Below, piece by piece: positions 10,516-18,774 of a DNA stretch of 64,000 bases. Position 1 is the first letter of the stretch. Every line of letters begins with the position of its first letter. The stretch covers positions 186,001-250,000 of the forward strand of contig NZ_JAKNDA010000005.1 in NCBI RefSeq assembly GCF_023155095.1, in the 5' to 3' direction. The notes under the pieces are model-generated. The model ran no database searches. It saw nothing but the letters and a program-made list of their open reading frames with translations, and was not told where the DNA came from. This DNA is from Idiomarina aminovorans (GTDB lineage Bacteria; Pseudomonadota; Gammaproteobacteria; Enterobacterales; Alteromonadaceae). The position numbers and the translations under genes are program-made.

Positions 10516-11673
10516 ATGAATTTTGAATTGACAGAAGACCAGCAAGCCTTTGTTGATACAGCGAAGGCATTTGCCGATAAAGAGTTAGCACCTCACGCGG
10601 CTAAGTGGGATGAAGAACATCATTTTCCCATTGAAGTGTTTCGCAAAGCCGGTGAAATGGGCTTTATGGGCATGTATACACCGGAAGAAGCGGGTGGTTT
10701 CGGAATGAACCGCTTAGATTCGGCGCTAATTTTTGAGCAGCTGGCCGGAGGTTGTACTACTACAACGGCTATGATGACCATTCACAATATGGTGACCTGG
10801 ATGATTGGCTCGTTCGGTCAGCAGTCGGTGATTGACCAATGGGTGCCAGAGTTAGTGACTGGTGAGAAGCTGGGCTCTTATTGTTTGACTGAACCGGGGT
10901 CCGGCTCTGATGCTGCCAGCTTGCGCACCAGCGCTAAGAAAGACGGCGAGGAGTACGTTCTGAACGGCTCTAAAATGTTTATCTCCGGCGCAGGTGAAAC
11001 CGACGTTCTGGTAGTAATGGCCCGTACTGGTGAAGACGGCCCTAAAGGCATTTCAGCCTTTGCGGTACCGGCTGACGCCAAAGGGGTTATTTATGGTAAA
11101 GCCGAACAGAAAATGGGCTGGAACGCTCAACCCACTCGCCTGGTGACTTTTGAGGATGTTCGTATTCCCGCTGAAAACTTGCTGGGCAAAGAAGGTGAAG
11201 GCTTTAAGTTTGCTATGATGGGCTTAGACGGCGGGCGTATTAATATTGCGGTTTGTTCTGTGGGTACCGCTCAGGCGGCTTTAAATACCGCCAAAGCTTA
11301 TATGCAGGAGCGTACTCAGTTTGGCAAACCATTGGCGGCCTTTCAGGCACTGCAGTTTAAGCTGGCTGATATGGCAACCGAACTGGTTGCAGCCCGGCAA
11401 ATGGTGCGCTTAGCCGCCAGCAAAGTCGATAACAACGACGCCGATAAAACCACGTATTGCGCTATGGCCAAACAGTTTGCAACCGATGTCGGTTTTAAAG
11501 TGTGTAACGATGCGCTGCAGCTACACGGTGGTTATGGTTACATTAAAGAGTATCCGTTAGAGCGCCATGTGCGCGATGTTCGTGTTCACCAAATTCTGGA
11601 AGGCACGAATGAAGTGATGCGTATGATTATTGGTCGGCGCATATTAGCCGATAACGATCGCGAAATCTTGTAA
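10516..11673 (+). CDS. Isobutyryl-CoA (short branched-chain acyl-CoA) dehydrogenase
   Basis: FAD-dependent dehydrogenase, 385 residues, most likely converting isobutyryl-CoA to methacrylyl-CoA. It has CLTEPGSGSDAASL and KMFISGAGE flavin-site motifs. The catalytic glutamate is in the usual C-terminal place (ILEGTNEVMR, about E362), unlike the isovaleryl enzyme LiuA in this window. It lies between mmsA and the hydroxyisobutyryl-CoA hydrolase gene, 9-12 bp from each, which fixes it to the valine route. It may also act on 2-methylbutyryl-CoA from isoleucine. The general acyl-CoA dehydrogenase identity is certain; the exact chain specificity is inferred from position. Confidence 0.92.
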   Translation: MNFELTEDQQAFVDTAKAFADKELAPHAAKWDEEHHFPIEVFRKAGEMGFMGMYTPEEAGGFGMNRLDSALIFEQLAGGCTTTTAMMTIHNMVTWMIGSFGQQSVIDQWVPELVTGEKLGSYCLTEPGSGSDAASLRTSAKKDGEEYVLNGSKMFISGAGETDVLVVMARTGEDGPKGISAFAVPADAKGVIYGKAEQKMGWNAQPTRLVTFEDVRIPAENLLGKEGEGFKFAMMGLDGGRINIAVCSVGTAQAALNTAKAYMQERTQFGKPLAAFQALQFKLADMATELVAARQMVRLAASKVDNNDADKTTYCAMAKQFATDVGFKVCNDALQLHGGYGYIKEYPLERHVRDVRVHQILEGTNEVMRMIIGRRILADNDREIL

Positions 11674-11682
11674 GGAGACTCC

Positions 11683-12804
11683 ATGCAAGACGTTGTACTT
11701 TTTGAAGAACTGAACGCCGGTGACAAAGTCATCGGCGTTGCTACATTAAATGCCGAAAAATCTTTAAATGCTTTAAGCCTGGCTATGGCTGAAAAACTGT
11801 TGCCACAACTAAAACAGTGGGCCGAAGACGAGAACGTCGCCTGTGTCTGGTTGCAGGGTGCGGGTGAAAAAGCTTTTTGTGCCGGTGGCGACATTGTCGC
11901 AATGTATAAAGCCATGCAGGCAGAACCCGGCAAGCTGGTGAGCGAAGTTGAAAACTTCTTTACCCAGGAATATCAACTGGACTACTGTATCCAGACGTTT
12001 CCGAAACCTCTTATTTGTTGGGGGGACGGTATTGTTATGGGCGGCGGTATGGGCTTAATGAACGGTGCCAGTCACCGCATTGTAACTGAGCGTTCGTTGC
12101 TGGCTATGCCGGAAGTGACCATTGGCTTGTACCCGGATGTCGGAGCCACTTACTTCCTTAATCGTATGCCGGAAGGTTGTGGTTTATTCCTGGGCATTAC
12201 CGGTGCGACCATGAACGCTAACGATGCGCTTTATCTGAAGTTGGCCGATCACTTCGTTGGCCATGAGAGTAAAGACACCATTTTGACTCAACTAAAAGAG
12301 ATGGAATGGGGCAATACTGAAGCGCTGAACAAACAGAAAGTGACAGACCTACTGAGTTCGGTTGCCAGCAGTGACGCAACCGTTTTACCGGCACCACAGG
12401 TTGAACCGCACCAGTCGCTAATTACCGAGCTGACAGCCGGCAATGACATTGGCGATATCGTTGAGCGTATCGTAAATGACCAAACCGATGACAAATGGCT
12501 GGCGCGCGCGCGTAAAAACCTGGCAAATGGGTGTCCTTTTACGTCGCACCTGGTCTGGAATCAGCTGCAGCAAGGCTCTGATTTATCTTTGGCGGACTGC
12601 TTCAGGCTGGAACTGACTTTGTCCTGCAATTGTGCGGTTCGCGGAGACTTTGCCGAAGGTATTCGCGCGTTGTTGATTGATAAAGATAAGAATCCACAAT
12701 GGCAGCACAGTTCGGTAGCAGAAGTACCAGCGGAAGAGATTGATGCATTCTTTTTACCGCCCTGGGGCGAGCGAACGCATCCACTAGCCGATCTTGATAA
12801 ATAA
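11683..12804 (+). CDS. 3-hydroxyisobutyryl-CoA hydrolase
   Basis: Crotonase-fold thioesterase releasing 3-hydroxyisobutyrate from its CoA ester, which keeps toxic methacrylyl-CoA low. At 373 residues it is about 110 longer than enoyl-CoA hydratases, which is characteristic of this hydrolase. The oxyanion-hole segments FCAGGDIVAMYK and GIVMGGGMGLMNGA, and the MPEVTIGLYPDVGATYFL stretch, are the family hallmarks. It follows the acyl-CoA dehydrogenase by 9 bp and precedes mmsB by 27 bp. No separate small crotonase gene for hydrating methacrylyl-CoA is present in the operon, so either another hydratase supplies that step or this enzyme does more than hydrolysis. Confidence 0.93.
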   Translation: MQDVVLFEELNAGDKVIGVATLNAEKSLNALSLAMAEKLLPQLKQWAEDENVACVWLQGAGEKAFCAGGDIVAMYKAMQAEPGKLVSEVENFFTQEYQLDYCIQTFPKPLICWGDGIVMGGGMGLMNGASHRIVTERSLLAMPEVTIGLYPDVGATYFLNRMPEGCGLFLGITGATMNANDALYLKLADHFVGHESKDTILTQLKEMEWGNTEALNKQKVTDLLSSVASSDATVLPAPQVEPHQSLITELTAGNDIGDIVERIVNDQTDDKWLARARKNLANGCPFTSHLVWNQLQQGSDLSLADCFRLELTLSCNCAVRGDFAEGIRALLIDKDKNPQWQHSSVAEVPAEEIDAFFLPPWGERTHPLADLDK

Positions 12805-12831
12805 AACAAATGAATGAGAAGGAGTGCCACT

Positions 12832-13728
12832 ATGGCAACCGTAGGATTTATTGGACTGGGTAATATGGGCGGGCCGATGGCCAGCAACCTGGCAAAAGCC
12901 GGCCATACTGTTAAGGCTTTTGATTTATCTGAAGACGCTTTGAAAGCTGTTGTTGCTGAAGGCGCGCAAGCGGCAAAAACTGCTGAAGAGGCTATCGACG
13001 GCGTTGAGTTTGTGGTATCGATGCTACCGGCTGACCGTCATGTTAAAGAGGTTTATCTGGGTGACAATGGATTAATCAATAAACTGACCAAAGACCAGTT
13101 AGTCATTGATTCTAGTACAATTTCATCAGAAACTGCGATGTATGTCGGCGAGCAGCTTGAAAAAGCCGGTATTGCTTTTATCGACGCTCCCGTTTCCGGT
13201 GGTGTTGGCGGCGCGAAAGCCGGCACGCTCACCTTCATTTGTGGCGGTACTGAAACCAATGTTGAGCGTGCTCGCACGGTGCTCAACGATATGGGTAAAA
13301 ATGTTTTGCGCGCAGGCGATGTCGGTGCGGGGCAGATTGCTAAAATCTGTAATAACATGTTGTTGTCTGTGCTTATGGTAGGAACTTCTGAGGCGCTGCA
13401 GCTGGGTAAAGCCAACGGGCTAGACCCGCGAGTTTTGTCAGAAATTATGGCGGCCAGCTCAGGCAGTAACTGGACCTTGCAGGTTTATAACCCGTGCCCG
13501 GGGGTGATGGAAAATGTACCTTCAAGCAATGATTACCAGGGTGGCTTCTTAGTTGATTTGATGGCTAAAGACTTGGTTTTGGCACAGCAAACCGCACTAG
13601 AGAGCGGGGCCGCAACCCCTATGGGGTCACTGACACGCAATCTTTATCATAGCTGGTCAGAGCAGGGCCACGGCCGTCAGGACTTTTCCAGTATTTTTAA
13701 CTATGTGGCACCAAAGTCACAAAAGTAA
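12832..13728 (+). CDS. mmsB: 3-hydroxyisobutyrate dehydrogenase
   Basis: NAD-dependent oxidation of 3-hydroxyisobutyrate to methylmalonate semialdehyde. The start is ATG 12832 (MATVGFIGLGNMGGPMASN, 298 residues), preceded by AAGGAG at 7 bases; an upstream reading from 12814 lacks homology. The Rossmann GLGNMG motif is at residues 9-14. The substrate motif FIDAPVSGGVGGAKAGTL and the catalytic-lysine segment GAGQIAKICNN follow in order. Its product feeds MmsA, encoded at the head of the same operon. Related enzymes such as tartronate semialdehyde reductase share the fold, but the valine operon makes mmsB the clear choice. Confidence 0.95.
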   Translation: MATVGFIGLGNMGGPMASNLAKAGHTVKAFDLSEDALKAVVAEGAQAAKTAEEAIDGVEFVVSMLPADRHVKEVYLGDNGLINKLTKDQLVIDSSTISSETAMYVGEQLEKAGIAFIDAPVSGGVGGAKAGTLTFICGGTETNVERARTVLNDMGKNVLRAGDVGAGQIAKICNNMLLSVLMVGTSEALQLGKANGLDPRVLSEIMAASSGSNWTLQVYNPCPGVMENVPSSNDYQGGFLVDLMAKDLVLAQQTALESGAATPMGSLTRNLYHSWSEQGHGRQDFSSIFNYVAPKSQK

Positions 13729-13748
13729 CCTAAGAATTGAGGAAACAC

Positions 13749-14513
13749 ATGCAAATTAAAGACAGTGTGATTGTTATTACCGGGGGTGCTCAGGGTCTGG
13801 GCTTAGCTATGGCTGAAGACTTTGCTCAACAGGGCGCAAAACTGGCACTTATCGATATTAACGGCGACGTATTAGGCGACGCTCAGGAGCAATGCCAAAA
13901 ACTGGGTGCTGCGAAAGTTGTTGGTTATGAGTTGGATATTACCGACGAAGAGTCAGTAGAAACCGTTTTTGAGCAAATACAGCAAGAGTTTGATGGTATT
14001 GATGTGTTGGTCAACAATGCTGGCTTGTTGCGCGACGGTTTGTTGATCAAGTTCAAAGACGGCGAGCTGAAGAGCAAAATGCCCTTGCAACAGTTCCAGT
14101 CGGTGCTGGATGTGAACCTGAGCGGTACTTTCTTATGTGGCCGTGAAGCGGCAGCGCAAATGGTAAAAGCGGGTAAAAAAGGCGTTATTATTAACATTTC
14201 CAGCGTTGCCCGTGCAGGGAATATGGGTCAGACCAACTATTCAGCCACCAAAGCCGGCGTTGTTGCAATGACCGTGACCTGGGCACGTGAATTGGGTCGT
14301 TACGGTATTCGTTGTGGCGCTATTGCACCGGGCTTTATCGAAACACCAATGACCGCGCAGATGAAACCAGAAGCGGTTGACCGTGCTTTGTCTATGGTGC
14401 CACTGAAGCGCTGGGGACAACCTAACGAAATTGCTCACAGTGCTCGTTATATCATTGAGAACGACTTTTTCAGTGGCCGCGTAGTGGAAATTGATGGCGG
14501 CGTTCGGCTGTAA
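13749..14513 (+). CDS. Short-chain dehydrogenase/reductase of the valine operon
   Basis: 254-residue SDR enzyme. The start is ATG 13749 (MQIKDSVIVITGG), with GAGGA 6 bases upstream. It shows the nucleotide motif TGGAQGLGLAMA, the NNAG motif and the catalytic Ser-Tyr-Lys set in SSVARAGNMGQTNYSATKAG. The C-terminus ends GRVVEIDGGVRL as in many FabG-like proteins. It is the last gene before a strong terminator, 20 bp after mmsB. Candidate roles are 3-hydroxy-2-methylbutyryl-CoA dehydrogenase (isoleucine route) or a 3-oxoacyl reductase; the first fits the operon better, but sequence alone does not settle it. Confidence 0.85.
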   Translation: MQIKDSVIVITGGAQGLGLAMAEDFAQQGAKLALIDINGDVLGDAQEQCQKLGAAKVVGYELDITDEESVETVFEQIQQEFDGIDVLVNNAGLLRDGLLIKFKDGELKSKMPLQQFQSVLDVNLSGTFLCGREAAAQMVKAGKKGVIINISSVARAGNMGQTNYSATKAGVVAMTVTWARELGRYGIRCGAIAPGFIETPMTAQMKPEAVDRALSMVPLKRWGQPNEIAHSARYIIENDFFSGRVVEIDGGVRL

Positions 14514-14552
14514 GTCACATTAGATAAAGTCATGTAAATAGCCGAACGAAGG

Positions 14553-14599
14553 GCGTCTCTGTTATAGTGGTAATAATCTACTATACAGAGACGCTTTTT
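14553..14599 (+). terminator. Rho-independent terminator of the valine operon
   Basis: Arms GCGTCTCTG and CAGAGACGC pair perfectly, extended inward by TATAGT/ACTATA, and are followed by TTTTT. It is a very strong hairpin 39 bp after the SDR stop. Its T-run ends only 10 bases before the gcvA start codon, so the gcvA transcript must begin inside or read through it. Confidence 0.88.
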
Positions 14600-14609
14600 A
14601 GTTAATGGC

Positions 14610-15509
14610 ATGCGGAAATTACCCCCCTTAAATGCATTAAAATCTTTTGAAGTGGCGGCGCGGCACTTAAGTTTTACTAAAGCGTCCGAAGAGCTATTCG
14701 TCACACAAGCGGCTGTTAGTCATCAGGTAAAAGCGTTAGAAGACTTTCTTCAGCTTAAGCTTTTTATACGTCGTAATCGCTCGCTATTGCTGACCGAAGA
14801 AGGTCAGCAATACTATTTAGAGTTACGAGATGTTTTTGAGCAGCTGGCACAGGCGACCGATAAACTTCGGTTAGTGTCAGAACGCGGTGCTTTGACGGTA
14901 TCGGTTCCGCCCAGTTTTGCCATTTTGTGGTTTGTTCCACGGCTCAGTAGTTTTCGTGAAGAACACCCGGATATGGATATTCGCATCAAAGCTGTGGATG
15001 AAATTACTGGTTCTTTGACTGACGACGTAGACGTTGCTATTTACTATGGGGATGGGCGCTGGCCGGGTGTTAAAGCTTATCAGCTGCACAAAGAATACTT
15101 ATGGCCGGTGTGTTCGCCCCTGTTAGTCGATAAAGCCAATATCAAAGTGCCCGCAGATTTATTTAAGCAAACACTGTTGCATGATGAAACTCGGAATGCC
15201 TGGAAAGATTGGTTTCAATTAGTTGGTTTGCCAAATTACAAAGGCGATAATGGCCCGGTATTCAGTCATTCCAGTTTAGCCTTACAGGCAGCGGTTCACG
15301 GGCAGGGCATTGCCTTAGCCAACAATGTGCTGGTTAAGTCTGAAATTGACAGTGGTCATCTGGTGCGTATTTTTCCGCAGACACTACAACGGAATAAGGC
15401 GTTTTATCTGGTTTGTCGTGACAATCAGGCCGAGATCGGTAAAATCTCGACCTTTCGCCGGTGGCTGTTAAATTTAGTTCAGAAAGAAGAACAAGAGTTT
15501 AATCAATAA
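14610..15509 (+). CDS. gcvA: LysR-type regulator of glycine cleavage
   Basis: 299-residue LysR regulator. The N-terminal helix-turn-helix (LPPLNALKSFEVAARHLSFT, then KASEELFVTQAAVSHQVKAL) is nearly identical to E. coli GcvA, as are segments such as DDVDVAIYYGDG, VCSPLLVDK and HGQGIALANNV in the effector-binding domain. GcvA activates or represses the glycine cleavage operon according to glycine and GcvR in E. coli; the targets are outside this window. The downstream order with DUF423 and rlmM genes is the same as gcvA-ygdD-rlmM in E. coli, which supports orthology. Its stop overlaps the next start by one base (TAATG). No good Shine-Dalgarno is visible. Confidence 0.92.
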   Translation: MRKLPPLNALKSFEVAARHLSFTKASEELFVTQAAVSHQVKALEDFLQLKLFIRRNRSLLLTEEGQQYYLELRDVFEQLAQATDKLRLVSERGALTVSVPPSFAILWFVPRLSSFREEHPDMDIRIKAVDEITGSLTDDVDVAIYYGDGRWPGVKAYQLHKEYLWPVCSPLLVDKANIKVPADLFKQTLLHDETRNAWKDWFQLVGLPNYKGDNGPVFSHSSLALQAAVHGQGIALANNVLVKSEIDSGHLVRIFPQTLQRNKAFYLVCRDNQAEIGKISTFRRWLLNLVQKEEQEFNQ

Positions 15510-16132
15510 TGCGCTATCAACAACAGAACCCGCAAGGACTGCTACGTATTGTTTTCTTACACGGTTCCGGCGGTGGCCCCGATACCGATTTTATGGACTT
15601 TTTCGCTGAGCAGGGCATTGCGCTTGGTGCAGAAGTTGTCCGCCCCGACTTTCCTTACTGGGAGAAAGTACGTGAAACCAGAAAACCAAGGCCACCGAAT
15701 AAGATGCCGGTATTGGTCGAGGCGGTTGATGCGTTGCTGACAGACTTGCAACAGGATGATAAGCCCTTAGTTTTAATGGGCAAGTCGCTAGGAAGCCGGG
15801 TTATGTTGCGGTTGGCTGATAAGCATATGGCGAAAGCGATAATTGCTTTGGGGTTTCCGTTTCATCCACCGCAAAAGCCGGAAAAATCGCGTGTTGAAGA
15901 ACTGCAACTGACCAAGGCTTCGGGCTTGATTTTGCAGGGCACCCGGGACCCGTTCAGTAAGCCGATACGGAAAAAACAGGAAACGGGTCAGAACCTTCAA
16001 TTGAAGGCTAACTGGCAGTTAAAGTGGCTGGAAGGCGCGGACCATGGCCTGGCGGCAACAAAGGCTAAAGCAGCCGATACCCGCAAATTTTGGCAACAGG
16101 CGGCAAATGCTATCAAGGAGTTTATTCAATGA
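15509..16132 (+). CDS. Alpha/beta hydrolase of the KANL3/Tex30 type
   Basis: 207-residue cytosolic hydrolase-fold protein. An early FLHGSGGGPDTDFM loop supplies the oxyanion region. The nucleophile elbow is MGKSLGSRVML (serine in GKSLGS), an acid lies near the QGTRDPF segment, and the histidine is in EGADHGL. This pattern matches the KANL3/Tex30-like dienelactone-hydrolase relatives. Substrate is unknown. It is inserted between gcvA (1-bp overlap) and the DUF423 gene (ATGA overlap), a position that is empty in E. coli. Tight coupling implies it is translated with gcvA and rlmM. Confidence 0.85.
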   Translation: MRYQQQNPQGLLRIVFLHGSGGGPDTDFMDFFAEQGIALGAEVVRPDFPYWEKVRETRKPRPPNKMPVLVEAVDALLTDLQQDDKPLVLMGKSLGSRVMLRLADKHMAKAIIALGFPFHPPQKPEKSRVEELQLTKASGLILQGTRDPFSKPIRKKQETGQNLQLKANWQLKWLEGADHGLAATKAKAADTRKFWQQAANAIKEFIQ

Positions 16133-16509
16133 GTCAGCTGTTTTTGATTATTGCAGCGATTTTAGGCGGTACAGGTGTAATGCTCGGTGCGTTTGCCGCT
16201 CATGGGCTTAAATCGAAGTTGGGCGAAAACCTGCTAAGTGCGTTTGAAACCGGAGTGACCTACCAGTTTTATCACGCTATCGCTTTATTAGTCTTAGCGC
16301 TTTGGTTAAAACAGTCACATTCTGTCTGGTTTGTTGCCAGTGGCTATTTATGGCTGGCAGGTGTGGCGTTGTTCTCGGGCAGTTTATACGCATTAGCGCT
16401 GACTGGGGTTAAATGGTTTGGGCCGATAACCCCACTGGGTGGCTTGTTATTTATTGCCGGCTGGATCAGTTTGCTGGTTGGCGCCGTGAAGTTAGGAGCG
16501 GGTAGTTGA
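16129..16509 (+). CDS. DUF423 small membrane protein (YgdD-like)
   Basis: 126-residue inner-membrane protein with four hydrophobic helices. It starts MSQLFLIIAAILGGTGVMLG at ATG 16129, overlapping the hydrolase stop as ATGA. The early GAFAAHGLK motif and the later GVALFSGSLYALALTG stretch are characteristic of DUF423. Function is unknown in all members. Its ortholog ygdD sits between gcvA and rlmM in E. coli, as here. The gene ends in TGATG shared with the rlmM start. Confidence 0.9.
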   Translation: MSQLFLIIAAILGGTGVMLGAFAAHGLKSKLGENLLSAFETGVTYQFYHAIALLVLALWLKQSHSVWFVASGYLWLAGVALFSGSLYALALTGVKWFGPITPLGGLLFIAGWISLLVGAVKLGAGS

Positions 16510-17633
16510 TGAATGAGATAGTGAACGGCAAAGGTAGCGGCATTATATTGCTGTGCCGGGCCGGTTTTGAAAGTGACTGCGCGGCAGAAATTCAGGATAA
16601 AACCGCACAGCTGGGGGTTTATGGCTATTGCCAGACACAGCCCGAGCAGGCTTATGTGACGTATCATTGTCAGCACGAGGAAGCTGAGCACATTGCCCGC
16701 AAACTGGTGTTGAAAGAGTTAGTGTTTGCCCGGGAAATGTTTGCGGTACTGTCTGCGGTTAAATTAGCCGGCGTTGAAGACCGTGCCAGCGAAGTGATTA
16801 ACGTACTGAAACCCCATCAGGAAACTTTTGGTCTGGCGGGGGACTTACGAGTTGAAACACCGGATACTAACGAAGCCAACCAGTTATCAAAATTCTGTCG
16901 TAAGTTCAGCGTTCCGCTGCGTCGGGCGTTGCGTAAAGAAGATCTGTTGAGCAATAAACCTTTGGCAAAACGCCCCTTGTTGCATGTGCTTTTTGTTAAC
17001 GCCGCGCATGCTTTAGTTGGCTACTCCTACAGTTATAACCAAACGCCATACGATGGCGGAATTTTGCGCTTGCGCATGCCGAAAGAGGCTCCCAGCCGCT
17101 CAACGCTGAAACTGGATGAAGCGTTTCAGGTATTTGTGCCGGAAAATGAACAAGAAGAACGGATTCACTCGGGCATGAAAGCGGTTGATCTGGGTGCTGC
17201 GCCCGGCGGCTGGACCTATCAACTGGTGCGTAGGGGGATGATGGTGCAGACGGTTGATAACGGCCCCATGGCTGAGTCATTAATGGACACCGGCCAGGTT
17301 AAACACATACAGGAAGACGGCTTTAAGTTTCGGCCAAAAAAGAAGAACATTAACTGGCTGGTGTGCGACATGGTTGAAAAGCCAGCGCGTGTCGGTGAGC
17401 TCATGGCCAGCTGGTTGCTGGATGGTGATTGTGAAGAGGCTATTTTTAACTTAAAGCTGCCTATGCGTCAGCGTTATGCGGCGGTAAAAGAATACCTTGA
17501 GCAGATTAAAGAACAGTTGCAGACGGAAGGCACTAAACCGTTTGAAATTCAGGCTAAACACCTTTACCACGATCGCGAAGAAATCACCGTACATTTGCGC
17601 TGGTTGCTTCGGGATAAGCGTTTTTCGGCATAG
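16509..17633 (+). CDS. rlmM: 23S rRNA C2498 2'-O-ribose methyltransferase
   Basis: Methylates the ribose of C2498 in 23S rRNA using S-adenosylmethionine. The protein is 374 residues from ATG 16509, overlapping the DUF423 stop by one base; E. coli RlmM has about 366. An N-terminal THUMP-like region with GIILLCRAGFESDCAAEI precedes the Rossmann methyltransferase domain, whose SAM motif is AVDLGAAPGGWTYQL (around residue 225). NWLVCDMVEKP and AIFNLKLPM carry the expected Asp and Lys of the K-D-K-E catalytic set. It ends the gcvA cluster; its stop lies inside an inverted repeat. Confidence 0.95.
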   Translation: MNEIVNGKGSGIILLCRAGFESDCAAEIQDKTAQLGVYGYCQTQPEQAYVTYHCQHEEAEHIARKLVLKELVFAREMFAVLSAVKLAGVEDRASEVINVLKPHQETFGLAGDLRVETPDTNEANQLSKFCRKFSVPLRRALRKEDLLSNKPLAKRPLLHVLFVNAAHALVGYSYSYNQTPYDGGILRLRMPKEAPSRSTLKLDEAFQVFVPENEQEERIHSGMKAVDLGAAPGGWTYQLVRRGMMVQTVDNGPMAESLMDTGQVKHIQEDGFKFRPKKKNINWLVCDMVEKPARVGELMASWLLDGDCEEAIFNLKLPMRQRYAAVKEYLEQIKEQLQTEGTKPFEIQAKHLYHDREEITVHLRWLLRDKRFSA

Positions 17634-17659
17634 CCACATAACTCATGGCTATGCCGAAA
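17623..17659. repeat. 14-bp inverted repeat across the rlmM stop
   Basis: Arms TTTCGGCATAGCCA and TGGCTATGCCGAAA pair perfectly around a 9-base loop. The left arm contains the rlmM stop codon, and the icd stop on the other strand is 4 bp past the right arm. It probably separates the convergent transcripts, but neither side has a clean U-tract, so I do not call it a classic terminator. Confidence 0.7.
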
Positions 17660-17662
17660 GAT

Positions 17663-18667
17663 TTAAAGTCGCTCAATAATCGACTGAGTAAAGTCTGTTG
17701 TGCCGTGCGACCCCCCTAAATCACGGGTGGTACGGTCGCCGCTGGAAATCACATCTTCTAATGCTTTAGTTATGTTATTGGCCTGCTCTTGCATGCCTAA
17801 GTATTCAAGCATTTGAATCGAAGCTAAGATAACTGAGGTTGGGTTTGCCAGGTTCTTGCCAGCAATATCCGGGGCTGAGCCGTGTACCGCTTCGAAAATA
17901 GCGCAGTCTTTACCAATGTTAGCGCCGGGTGCCATACCCAAACCACCGACTAAGCCAGCGCAAAGATCTGATAAAATATCGCCGAATAAGTTCGTGGTAA
18001 CAATCACGTCGAACTCTTCAGGATTCATAACCAGACGCATGCAGGCTGCATCAACAATCATTTCAGTCGATTCAATATCCGGGTACTCTTCAGCAATTTC
18101 GCGGGCAACTTTCAGGAATAAACCGGAAGTAGATTTCAGGATATTGGCTTTATGTACCGCTGTGACTTTTTTACGGCCCTCGCGACGTGCGGTTTCATAA
18201 GCAAAGCGAACGATACGCTCAGCACCTTCACGGGTAATTTTGCTTACCGCTTCGGCCTCATTGCCGTCTTCTGACACTTTTTGACCTAACCCGGAATACA
18301 TACCTTCGGTATTTTCACGAATGGTAATGATATCAATGTCGTCGTAGCGCGCCTGAGTGCCGGTAAAAGACAAAACCGGGCGTACGTTGGCATACAACGA
18401 AAAATGCTTACGCAGACTGACGTTAATCGAGGTGAAGCCTTCGCCCACCGGGGTTGTTAAAGGCCCTTTTAAAGTAACACCGTTACGTTCAATCGCATCA
18501 AGAGTGTTTTGGGGTAACAATTCTCCGGTTTTTTCCAAAGCAGTTAAACCGGCTTCAACGTATTCATATTCAAAGTCACAACCGGCTTTATCCAGAATTG
18601 CGGTTGCCGACTTGACGATATCCGGACCGATACCGTCACCTGGAATAACTGTGATAGTTCTGCTCAT
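17663..18667 (-). CDS. Isocitrate dehydrogenase, NAD-type
   Basis: 334-residue beta-decarboxylating dehydrogenase. It opens TITVIPGDGIGPDIV and carries the isocitrate-phosphate loop SINVSLRKHFSLYANVRP, the metal-binding segment TTNLFGDILSDLCAGL, and the coenzyme loop HGSAPDIAGKNLANPTS. Asp-Ile after HGSAP, instead of Lys-Tyr as in E. coli Icd, indicates NAD rather than NADP use. Length and sequence resemble the mitochondrial IDH3 group. The reaction yields 2-oxoglutarate and NADH in the TCA cycle, which suits a cell burning amino acids. It stands alone, with a terminator hairpin of the upstream operon just 29 bp before its start. Homoisocitrate or isopropylmalonate dehydrogenase is unlikely. 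Confidence 0.9.
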   Translation of the reverse strand: MSRTITVIPGDGIGPDIVKSATAILDKAGCDFEYEYVEAGLTALEKTGELLPQNTLDAIERNGVTLKGPLTTPVGEGFTSINVSLRKHFSLYANVRPVLSFTGTQARYDDIDIITIRENTEGMYSGLGQKVSEDGNEAEAVSKITREGAERIVRFAYETARREGRKKVTAVHKANILKSTSGLFLKVAREIAEEYPDIESTEMIVDAACMRLVMNPEEFDVIVTTNLFGDILSDLCAGLVGGLGMAPGANIGKDCAIFEAVHGSAPDIAGKNLANPTSVILASIQMLEYLGMQEQANNITKALEDVISSGDRTTRDLGGSHGTTDFTQSIIERL

Positions 18668-18696
18668 GAATTGATTCCTTTAAACCGTGTTACAAC

Positions 18697-18730
18697 AAAA
18701 AAACAGCAGCAGTAATTGTACCATTGCTGC
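18697..18730 (-). terminator. Rho-independent terminator of the ppnN operon, next to icd start
   Basis: On the minus strand GCAGCA and TGCTGC form a 6-bp stem around a 13-base loop, followed by TG and seven Ts. It lies 45 bp after the unknown gene ending at 18775. The loop holds TACAAT, a good -10 box for icd. Confidence 0.7.
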
Positions 18731-18753
18731 GCTAATACTGACCAGAAAAGCAT

Positions 18754-18770
18754 TATTCACTTAGTGAATA
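18754..18770. promoter_or_regulatory. 17-bp palindrome upstream of icd
   Basis: TATTCACT-T-AGTGAATA has 8-bp perfect arms around one central base, 87 bp upstream of the icd start codon and next to the end of the preceding gene. It has the size and position of a repressor or activator operator for icd. The cognate regulator is unknown. Confidence 0.5.
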
Positions 18771-18774
18771 GGTG

